Origin: Massilia sp. Root133
Lineage (GTDB): Bacteria > Pseudomonadota > Gammaproteobacteria > Burkholderiales > Burkholderiaceae_D
Assembly: GCF_001426525.1 (NCBI RefSeq)
Contig: NZ_LMEW01000033.1
Coordinates: 310,001-374,000, forward strand
Length of the DNA stretch: 64,000 nt
Reading direction: 5' to 3'
Below are positions 57,770-64,000 of the stretch, piece after piece. The translations under genes and the position numbers were made by a program. The notes under the pieces were generated by a model. That model had not been told where the DNA came from. It saw only the letters and a program-made list of their open reading frames with translations, and did not search any database. Numbering within the stretch: the first letter of the stretch is position 1; the number at the start of each line of letters is the position of its first letter.

Positions 57770-59185
57770 ATGAGCGCCGTACTCAAAGACACCACCCAGG
57801 ACTACCTCGTTGCCGACATCGGCCTCGCCTCGTGGGGCGAGAAGGAAATCCGCATCGCCGAAACCGAAATGCCCGGCCTGATGGCCATCCGCGACGAATA
57901 CGCGGCCGCCCAGCCCCTGAAGGGCGCGCGCATTGCCGGTTCGCTGCACATGACCATCCAGACCGCCGTGCTGATCCGCACGCTGGAAGCCCTCGGCGCG
58001 CAAGTGCGCTGGGCCTCGTGCAACATCTACTCGACGCAGGACCACGCCGCCGCCGCCATCGCCTCGGTCGGCACGCCCGTGTTCGCCGTCAAGGGCGAGA
58101 CGCTGGACGAGTACTGGGACTACACCCACCGCATCTTCGAATGGGGCGATGACGTCTACGCCAACATGATCCTGGACGACGGCGGCGACGCCACGCTGCT
58201 GCTGCACCTGGGCGTGCGCGCGGAGAAGGACATCTCGGTGCTGGACAAGCCGGGTTCGGAAGAAGAAATCTGCCTGTTCAACGCCATCAAGGGCCGCCTG
58301 GCCATCGATCCGCAGTGGTACTCGAAGCGCCTGCCGGAAATCAAGGGCGTGACGGAAGAGACCACCACCGGCGTCCACCGCCTGTACCAGATGCACGCGG
58401 ACGGCAAGCTGGCGTTCCCGGCCATCAACGTCAACGATTCCGTGACGAAATCGAAGTTCGACAACCTGTACGGCTGCCGCGAATCGCTGGTCGACGGCAT
58501 CAAGCGCGCGACGGACGTGATGGTCGCCGGCAAGGTCGCCGTCGTGGCCGGTTATGGTGACGTCGGCAAGGGTTCGGCCCAGGCGCTGCGCGCGCTGTCG
58601 GCCCAGGTCTGGGTCACCGAGATCGACCCGATCTGCGCACTGCAGGCCGCAATGGAAGGCTACCGCGTCGTGACGATGGACGAGGCTGCCGAACACGGCG
58701 ACATCTTCGTCACCTGCACGGGCAACTACCACGTGATCACCGAGCAGCACATGCTGCGCATGAAGGACCAGGCGATCGTCTGCAACATCGGCCACTTCGA
58801 CAACGAAATCGAAGTCGCCGCGCTGCGCAAGTACGAGTGGGAAAACATCAAGCCGCAGGTCGACCACATCATCTTCCCGTCTGGCCGCCGCATCATCCTG
58901 CTGGCCGAAGGCCGCCTCGTGAACCTGGGCTGCGGCACGGGTCATCCGTCGTACGTGATGAGCTCGTCGTTCGCGAACCAGACCATCGCCCAGATCGAAC
59001 TGTTCACCAATACCGCCGCCTACCCGGTCGGCGTGTACACGCTGCCGAAGAAGCTGGACGAAAAAGTCGCCCGCCTGCAGCTGAAAAAGCTCAACGCCCA
59101 GCTGACCGAGCTGACCGAAGAGCAAGCCGCCTACATTTCGGTGAGCAAGGAAGGCCCGTACAAGCCGGAACATTACCGTTATTGA
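57770..59185 (+). CDS. ahcY: adenosylhomocysteinase (SAH hydrolase)
   Basis: A 471-residue protein from the ATG at 57770, with AAGGAGGG upstream (GTG at 57767 possible). GYGDVGKGSAQALR is the NAD-binding loop, and GSLHMTIQTAVL, STQDHAAAAI and NIGHFDNEIE carry substrate residues. It splits SAH into adenosine and homocysteine, relieving inhibition of methyltransferases. It stands directly behind the SAH riboswitch and ahead of a small membrane protein and metF. Confidence 0.95.
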   Translation: MSAVLKDTTQDYLVADIGLASWGEKEIRIAETEMPGLMAIRDEYAAAQPLKGARIAGSLHMTIQTAVLIRTLEALGAQVRWASCNIYSTQDHAAAAIASVGTPVFAVKGETLDEYWDYTHRIFEWGDDVYANMILDDGGDATLLLHLGVRAEKDISVLDKPGSEEEICLFNAIKGRLAIDPQWYSKRLPEIKGVTEETTTGVHRLYQMHADGKLAFPAINVNDSVTKSKFDNLYGCRESLVDGIKRATDVMVAGKVAVVAGYGDVGKGSAQALRALSAQVWVTEIDPICALQAAMEGYRVVTMDEAAEHGDIFVTCTGNYHVITEQHMLRMKDQAIVCNIGHFDNEIEVAALRKYEWENIKPQVDHIIFPSGRRIILLAEGRLVNLGCGTGHPSYVMSSSFANQTIAQIELFTNTAAYPVGVYTLPKKLDEKVARLQLKKLNAQLTELTEEQAAYISVSKEGPYKPEHYRY

Positions 59186-59275
59186 TCTGGTAAGCTCTTC
59201 CGTGAACTGATGCGCCTCCGCCGGATTCCATCGTCGGCGGAGGTGTGCTGGACAACCTCTCACGAAAGACACAAC

Positions 59276-59629
59276 ATGCGCCTGCTCCTGACCTGGCTGA
59301 TCAATGCGGCAACCCTGATGGCCTTGCCTTACCTGATGCACTCGGTATCGGTCGACAACGTCGGCACCGCCCTCGTGGCGGCCCTCGTCCTGGGCCTCGT
59401 GAATACGATCATCCGTCCCTTGCTCGTCGTGCTGACGTTGCCCGTGACGGTCGTGTCGCTCGGCCTGTTCATCCTGGTGATCAACGCACTGCTGTTCTGG
59501 CTGGTCGCTCACCTCGTCGGGGGCTTCCACGTGGCGGGGTTCTGGTCCGCGTTCCTCGCGGCGATCCTGTACAGTGTCATTTCGTGGGCGCTTTCTACCT
59601 TACTACTCAACAAAGATGGAAACCCCTAA
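59276..59629 (+). CDS. small membrane protein of the phage holin 4_2 family
   Basis: A 117-residue protein starting at 59276, with four hydrophobic segments filling almost the whole chain (LLTWLINAATLMALPYLM, TALVAALVLGLVNTIIRP, LPVTVVSLGLFILVINALLF, and the last ending LSTLLLN). The IRPLLVVLTLPVT motif is the signature of PF04020 proteins. Despite the family name these are chromosomal, and no phage gene is near. It overlaps metF by 14 bases and so belongs to the riboswitch-controlled transcript. Confidence 0.85.
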   Translation: MRLLLTWLINAATLMALPYLMHSVSVDNVGTALVAALVLGLVNTIIRPLLVVLTLPVTVVSLGLFILVINALLFWLVAHLVGGFHVAGFWSAFLAAILYSVISWALSTLLLNKDGNP

Positions 59630-60449
59630 CATCAGTATCGAGTTTTTCCCGCCCAAGACGCCCGAGGGCGCGGAGAAACTGCGCGTGGCCCGGCAGAAGC
59701 TGGCCGAGCTGAATCCGAAATATTTCTCCGTGACGTTCGGCGCCGGCGGCAGCACGCAGCACGGCACGCTGTCCACCGTCCTCGAGATCCTGGCCGCGGG
59801 CCACGACGCCGCACCGCACCTGTCGTGCGTGGGCGGCACGCGCGAATCGATCCGCGCGATCCTGCAGGAATTCAAGGACAAGGGCATCCGCCGTCTCGTG
59901 GCGCTGCGCGGCGACTTGCCGAGCGGTTATGGCGGCGCGGGCGAACTGCGTTATGCCAGCGACCTCGTCGAGTTCATCCGCCAGGAAACGGGCGACTGGT
60001 TCCACATCGAGGTGGCCGCGTATCCGGAAATGCACCCGCAGGCCAAGTCGCCGCAGGACGACCTGCAAGCCTTCGCCCGCAAGGTGCAGGCCGGCGCGAA
60101 TGCCGCGATCACGCAGTATTTCTACAATCCGGACGCGTACTTCCAGTTCGTCGACAATGCCCGCAAACTGGGTGTGGACGTGCCCATCGTGGCCGGCATC
60201 ATGCCGATCACGAACTACACGCAGCTGATGCGTTTCTCCGACATGTGCGGCGCCGAGATTCCGCGCTGGATCCGTCTGAAGCTGGCCAGCTTCGGCGACG
60301 ATTCCGCGTCGATCAAGGCGTTCGGCCTCGACGTCGTCAGCGGCCTGTGCGAGAAACTGCTCGCCGGCGGCGCGCCCGGCCTGCACTTCTACAGCATGAA
60401 CCAGGCGGCGGCCACGACCGCGATCTGGCAGCGCATCACGGCCGCCTGA
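59616..60449 (+). CDS. metF: 5,10-methylenetetrahydrofolate reductase
   Basis: A 277-residue protein starting METPNISIEFFPPKTPEG, overlapping the membrane-protein gene by 14 bases. FGAGGSTQHGTL, LRGDLPSGYGGAGEL and AAYPEMHPQAKSPQDD hold FAD and folate residues of the TIM barrel. It makes 5-methyl-THF, the methyl donor for methionine. A strong terminator follows. It closes the metK-ahcY-metF group. Confidence 0.95.
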   Translation: METPNISIEFFPPKTPEGAEKLRVARQKLAELNPKYFSVTFGAGGSTQHGTLSTVLEILAAGHDAAPHLSCVGGTRESIRAILQEFKDKGIRRLVALRGDLPSGYGGAGELRYASDLVEFIRQETGDWFHIEVAAYPEMHPQAKSPQDDLQAFARKVQAGANAAITQYFYNPDAYFQFVDNARKLGVDVPIVAGIMPITNYTQLMRFSDMCGAEIPRWIRLKLASFGDDSASIKAFGLDVVSGLCEKLLAGGAPGLHFYSMNQAAATTAIWQRITAA

Positions 60450-60468
60450 TCCGGCGTCATCCTCACGA

Positions 60469-60507
60469 ATGCCCGTGCGACCGGAAGGCCGCGCGGGCAT
60501 TTTTTTC
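60469..60507 (+). terminator. terminator of the ahcY-metF transcript
   Basis: ATGCCCGTGCG (60469-60479) and CGCGCGGGCAT (60490-60500) form an 11-bp stem with one wobble pair, followed by TTTTTTC. Confidence 0.85.
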
Positions 60508-60512
60508 AGGCA

Positions 60513-61118
60513 TCAGTTGACGTGGGTGATTTCCGTCACGATCACGTCCAGCGGCACGTCGTGCGGCGCATGCGAGAACTGGGCTTCCTGGTTACTGTAG
60601 GCAATGCCCAACGTGTGCGGGCGCGGCGGCTGTTCCAGCGTGCGGTCATAATAACCGCCGCCATAGCCGAGGCGGTACCCATCGGCATTGAAGCCGAGGC
60701 AGGGGATCAGCAGGGCCGGCGGGCGCTCGATGAAGCGCAGCTGGGCCGGGACCTGCACGCCGGCTTCGTCCGGCAACATGGCTTCGCCGGGCGTCCATTC
60801 CGTGAACGTCAGCGGCGCATCGCGTTCCATCACGACGGGCAGCGCCAGGCGCACGCCCGCCTGGTGCAATTCCGCGTACGCCGCGCGCAGGTCGGGCTCG
60901 CCGGCCAGCGGCCAGTACACACCGATGACACTTACCTGGCGCAATCTCCACCAGGCGACCACCTGCGCGCCGATATGTGCATCCCACTGGACCTTGATTG
61001 CGGGATCAAGCCCCCCACGTGCAGTCCTGAGCGCCTTGCGCAATGCCGTTTTTGCCGTCTGTTTCTCGTCCGCCACGCTCGGGCTCGAGGGGCATGGTAT
61101 TCTTGAATCGCCGGTCAT
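60513..61118 (-). CDS. 5-formyltetrahydrofolate cyclo-ligase
   Basis: A 201-residue protein starting at 61118; a longer frame would run over the neighbouring gene. GYGGGYYDRTLEQ is the ATP/folate loop, and LPVVMERDAPLTFTEW and LIPCLGFNADGYRLG fit the family. It converts 5-formyl-THF to 5,10-methenyl-THF. It is convergent with metF and divergent from the transglycosylase gene, with which its start codon overlaps. The gene is called fau or ygfA in other species. Confidence 0.9.
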   Translation of the reverse strand: MTGDSRIPCPSSPSVADEKQTAKTALRKALRTARGGLDPAIKVQWDAHIGAQVVAWWRLRQVSVIGVYWPLAGEPDLRAAYAELHQAGVRLALPVVMERDAPLTFTEWTPGEAMLPDEAGVQVPAQLRFIERPPALLIPCLGFNADGYRLGYGGGYYDRTLEQPPRPHTLGIAYSNQEAQFSHAPHDVPLDVIVTEITHVN

Positions 61119-63177
61119 GGATGAAATGAAGCCTACATTGAATATTGCATTATCGATGTCGCAGACACTGTTAGCCGGCGCCGTCGTGGCCGCTTCCAGC
61201 CTGCTCTTCCTCGCGTCGTCTGCTGCCGCGGCCCAGGCCGTGTCGCCAGGGACGACACTCCCCGCACCCGCTGCGCCCACCGCGGTGCCTGCGCCGGTCG
61301 TCGCGCCCGGACCGCAGGCCGACGCCAGCCGCGAGCAGGACGAACTCTTCGCGCAACTGCGCGACGCTGCCCGCAAGAACGATGCCGACAAAGCGGCGGC
61401 GCTGGCGGCCCGGCTGCCGGATTACGCGATTCCGTCGTACGTCGACTATTATCGGCTCAAACCGCGGCTGCGCGATGCTTCCAACGAGGAAATCCTGGAT
61501 TTCCTGAAACGTTACGAGGGCAGCGCCATCGCCGACCGCCTGCGCAACGACTGGCTGCTGGAACTCGGCCGTAAGCGCGACTGGGTCAACTTCGACCGCG
61601 AGCTGCCCCTGTTCGTCAAGAAAGACGATTACCAGGTCAAGTGCTACGCCTTGCTGTCGCGCGCATCGAAGGGACAAAACGTGGCGGCCGAGGCACGCGT
61701 GCTGCTCGACAATCCGCCGATGTACGGCGAAGCCTGCGCCGCGCTCGTCAACCAGCTCGTCCAGTCCGGCCAGTTCACGAACAATGATTTGCTGGCGCAA
61801 TTGCGCCTGGCCGGCGAGATGCATGCGACGGGGCCGTCGCGCCGCACGGCGCTGCTGCTGGGTGCGTCCGACACTCGCGCCGCGCAGGCCGTCGACCTGC
61901 CGGCCGTGGCGATGGCGCGCGGCATCGGCAGCACGCGCGCCGACCATGAGATCTACCTCGTCGCCATCGGCCGCATGGCGCGCACGAGCCTGAAACTGGC
62001 GACGGTGGCGCTCAACAAAAACGCATCGAAACTGTCGGCCGAGGAAAGGGCGATCGGCTGGGCGAACATCGCGCTGGCCGCGTCGCTGACCTTGGCGCCC
62101 GAAGCGTACGACGACTGGAAGAAGGCGGAAGGGGCGCCGCTGACGTGGAACCAGCTGGAGTGGAAGACGCGCATCGCGCTGCGCCGCGGCGACTGGAAGA
62201 CGGTGCGTGCGACGATCGAGGCGATGCCGCCGCAGCAGCATGACGAGCCCGCCTGGACGTACTGGCTGGGCCGCGCGCTGCAGGCAGAAGGCCGGCGCGA
62301 GGATGCGCAGGCCTTGTACCGCGGCATCGCCGACCAGAACAGTTTCTATGGCCAGCTGGCGATGGAAGAGCTGGGCATGCAGATCAGCATCCCGCCCAGC
62401 GCCGCGCCGCCCACGCCGGCCGAGCTGGCGCAGGTGGCCACGAACCCCGGCTTCAAGCGCGCCTTGAAATTCTTTTCGATGCGCATGCGTTTCGAAGGCA
62501 CGCGCGAATGGAATTGGGCGCTCACCGGATTCACGGAACGGCAATTGCTCGCCGCCGCCGAATTCGCGCGCCAGAACGATATCCTCGACCGCATGCTGTC
62601 CACGTCCGAACGCACGCGCACCGAGTTCGACTACACGCAGCGCTTCCCGGCGCCGCACAACGACATCCTGCATCCGACGGCGCAGGGCCTCGGCCTGGAC
62701 CAGGCCTGGGTCTATGGCCTGATCCGCCAGGAATCGCGTTTCGTCTCCGATGCGCAGTCGGGCGTGGGCGCGTCCGGGCTGATGCAGGTGATGCCGTCGA
62801 CCGGTAAATGGGTGGCGGAAAAGATCGGGCTGACGGACTACGGCCACGGCATGCTCAGCGATATCCGGACGAATATCGTGCTCGGCACCAATTACCTGAA
62901 CATGGTGCTGAACAGTGCGGAAGGCTCGCAGGTGCTGGCGACGGCCGCGTACAACGCCGGACCGGGGCGCGCACGCACGTGGCGCGGGCTGTTGACGGCG
63001 CCGATGGAAGGGGCCGTGTTCGTGGAGTCGATCCCGTTCGAGGAAACGCGAACCTACGTGCGCAACGTGATGTCGAACGCGACGAACTATGCCGCGCTGT
63101 TCGACAAGCGTCCGCAATCGCTCAAGGCGCGCCTGGGTACGATCACGCCGCGCGGCGGAGGCATCGGCCTTCCTTAA
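61117..63177 (+). CDS. soluble lytic murein transglycosylase (Slt70-like)
   Basis: A 686-residue protein. The first ATG at 61117 shares bases with the divergent start (CATG); the next in-frame ATG at 61126 is equally possible. A signal peptide (AGAVVAASSLLFLASSAAAA) is followed by a long helical superhelix (residues about 70-480) and the catalytic domain with Glu in IRQESRFVSDAQSG, then ASGLMQVMPSTG and AAYNAGPGR. It cuts glycan strands, forming 1,6-anhydro ends, in wall turnover. Full length for an Slt70 family member. Confidence 0.9.
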   Translation: MDEMKPTLNIALSMSQTLLAGAVVAASSLLFLASSAAAAQAVSPGTTLPAPAAPTAVPAPVVAPGPQADASREQDELFAQLRDAARKNDADKAAALAARLPDYAIPSYVDYYRLKPRLRDASNEEILDFLKRYEGSAIADRLRNDWLLELGRKRDWVNFDRELPLFVKKDDYQVKCYALLSRASKGQNVAAEARVLLDNPPMYGEACAALVNQLVQSGQFTNNDLLAQLRLAGEMHATGPSRRTALLLGASDTRAAQAVDLPAVAMARGIGSTRADHEIYLVAIGRMARTSLKLATVALNKNASKLSAEERAIGWANIALAASLTLAPEAYDDWKKAEGAPLTWNQLEWKTRIALRRGDWKTVRATIEAMPPQQHDEPAWTYWLGRALQAEGRREDAQALYRGIADQNSFYGQLAMEELGMQISIPPSAAPPTPAELAQVATNPGFKRALKFFSMRMRFEGTREWNWALTGFTERQLLAAAEFARQNDILDRMLSTSERTRTEFDYTQRFPAPHNDILHPTAQGLGLDQAWVYGLIRQESRFVSDAQSGVGASGLMQVMPSTGKWVAEKIGLTDYGHGMLSDIRTNIVLGTNYLNMVLNSAEGSQVLATAAYNAGPGRARTWRGLLTAPMEGAVFVESIPFEETRTYVRNVMSNATNYAALFDKRPQSLKARLGTITPRGGGIGLP

Positions 63178-63194
63178 TCCATCAGGAGACGAGC

Positions 63195-64000
63195 ATGCAC
63201 GCGCAATCGGTCGTTCTGTTCGGCGGGACGGGATTCATCGGCAGTCACCTGGCGGCCAGGCTGTCCGAGCACGCCATCGACATCGTCGTGCCCACGCGGC
63301 ACGAAAGCCACGCGATGCACCTGATGCCGCTGGGCGTCGACATCGTGCAGGCGGATCCTTACGACGACACGGCGCTCCGCAAGCTCGTGGCCGGGCGCGA
63401 TGCCGTCATCAACCTGGTCGGCATCCTGCACTCGCGCCGCGGCAACCCGTACGGGCCGGATTTTCGCCGGGCCCACGTCGATTTGCCGCATCGCATCGCC
63501 GCCGCCTGCGCGCTCGAGGGCGTGCCGCGCTACTTGCACATGAGCGCGCTGGGGGCCGACCGCAACGGCCCGTCGATGTACCAGCGCTCGAAGGCCGACG
63601 GCGAGGCGGCCGCGGCGAGCCAGCCCAGCGTCGCGGCGACGATCTTCCGGCCATCCGTCGTGTTCGGCCCGGAAGATAAATTTCTCAATATGTTCGCGCG
63701 CCTACAGCGCCACCTGCCCGTCGTCCCGCTCGCCTGCGCGCATGCGCGCTTCCAGCCCGTGTACGTGGGCGACGTGGCCGAGGCGTTCGTGCGCGCGCTG
63801 CTCGATCCGCACACGGCCGGCCTCACCTATGAACTGGGCGGGCCGCAAGTCTACGAGCTGGGCGACCTGGTGCGGCTGGCGGGGCGCTATGCGGGGCACG
63901 AGCGCAAGGTGATCGCCTTGCCGGATGCGCTCGCGCGGCTGCAGGCGATGTTGTTCGAGCTGCTGCCGGGCGAGCCCGTCATCACGCGCGACAACCTCGA
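63195..64000 (+). CDS. NDUFA9-like NAD(P)-binding reductase, 3' end outside window
   Basis: The first 268 codons of a Rossmann-fold protein run off the window. The motif VVLFGGTGFIGSHLAARL at the start binds NAD(P), and AHVDLPHRIAAAC, MSALGADRNG and SKADGEAA follow the atypical short-chain dehydrogenase pattern of complex I NDUFA9-like proteins. The usual Tyr-x3-Lys is present as Y-Q-R-S-K. ATG at 63195 with AGGAG upstream, 17 bp after the transglycosylase. Substrate unknown. Confidence 0.85.
   Translation, partial: MHAQSVVLFGGTGFIGSHLAARLSEHAIDIVVPTRHESHAMHLMPLGVDIVQADPYDDTALRKLVAGRDAVINLVGILHSRRGNPYGPDFRRAHVDLPHRIAAACALEGVPRYLHMSALGADRNGPSMYQRSKADGEAAAASQPSVAATIFRPSVVFGPEDKFLNMFARLQRHLPVVPLACAHARFQPVYVGDVAEAFVRALLDPHTAGLTYELGGPQVYELGDLVRLAGRYAGHERKVIALPDALARLQAMLFELLPGEPVITRDNL

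Noticed and set aside
59276..59629. Holin-family membrane protein as a sign of a second prophage
   Set aside because: PF04020 proteins are widespread chromosomal proteins, and the neighbours are ahcY and metF.

Overview
The window looks like chromosome of a GC-rich betaproteobacterium of the order Burkholderiales. Gene order (petABC-sspA-sspB, rhodanese-grxC-secB-gpsA, hslVU, dksA, a CobW GTPase, xerC-DUF484, dapF-lpxL-lpxL, metK-ahcY-metF) and protein character suggest Oxalobacteraceae, with a Massilia/Duganella/Janthinobacterium-type genome as best guess. This is inference from gene content; no database was searched.

Positions 1 to about 15.7 kb are the right part of a prophage or prophage-like element lying against the 3' end of a tRNA-Thr gene (15736-15811, minus strand). 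From the left it holds: two virion/DNA-ejection-type proteins (the first cut by the window edge) and a terminase-small-subunit-like protein; an AT-richer accessory block with a lipoprotein, two unrecognised genes and a small serine recombinase with a res-like repeat field; a compact type VI secretion cargo cassette (orphan Hcp, Rap1a/Tai-type periplasmic immunity protein, Tae4-type peptidoglycan amidase); a regulatory switch made of two divergent Arc-type ribbon-helix-helix genes around an operator array; a rightward early operon of eight tightly overlapping genes ending in a CHC2 zinc-finger primase fragment and a RecA-like helicase; an iteron-like repeat array at the helicase 3' end; then a hypothetical gene, an excisionase-like DNA-binding protein and an AlbA_2 (Schlafen-like) ATP-binding regulator. 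No tyrosine integrase is present in the visible part.

From 15.8 kb rightwards the window is ordinary chromosome. 15.8-20 kb: SspB/SspA and the cytochrome bc1 complex. 20-26 kb: MscL, a DegS/HtrA-like protease, DUF2461 and cupin proteins, then GpsA, an SH3 protein, SecB, glutaredoxin and a rhodanese. 25.9-30.4 kb: GpmA, EnvC, CtpA and MoeB. 30.5-41.8 kb: a complete type II secretion operon in the order G-H-I-J-K-L-M-N-D-E-F-C, mostly with overlapping start/stop codons. 41.8-50.3 kb: an XRE regulator, a cupin, HslVU, a tandem STAS-like protein, DksA, a His-rich CobW GTPase, XerC and DUF484. 50.4-56.2 kb: a porin, a Sel1-repeat protein, DapF and two lipid A acyltransferase-family proteins.

56.3-60.5 kb is the activated-methyl cycle: metK (with a possible attenuator in its leader), an SAH riboswitch, ahcY, a small holin-like membrane protein and metF. 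SAM made by MetK becomes SAH after methyl transfer, AhcY removes the SAH, and MetF supplies the methyl group for remaking methionine; the riboswitch couples SAH build-up to the last two enzymes. The window closes with a 5-formyl-THF cyclo-ligase whose start codon overlaps that of a divergent Slt-type lytic transglycosylase, and a truncated NDUFA9-like reductase.

The strongest candidates for a second look are the prophage-borne Hcp/immunity/amidase cassette with the adjacent recombinase and its repeat field, and the iteron-like array next to the phage primase/helicase genes.
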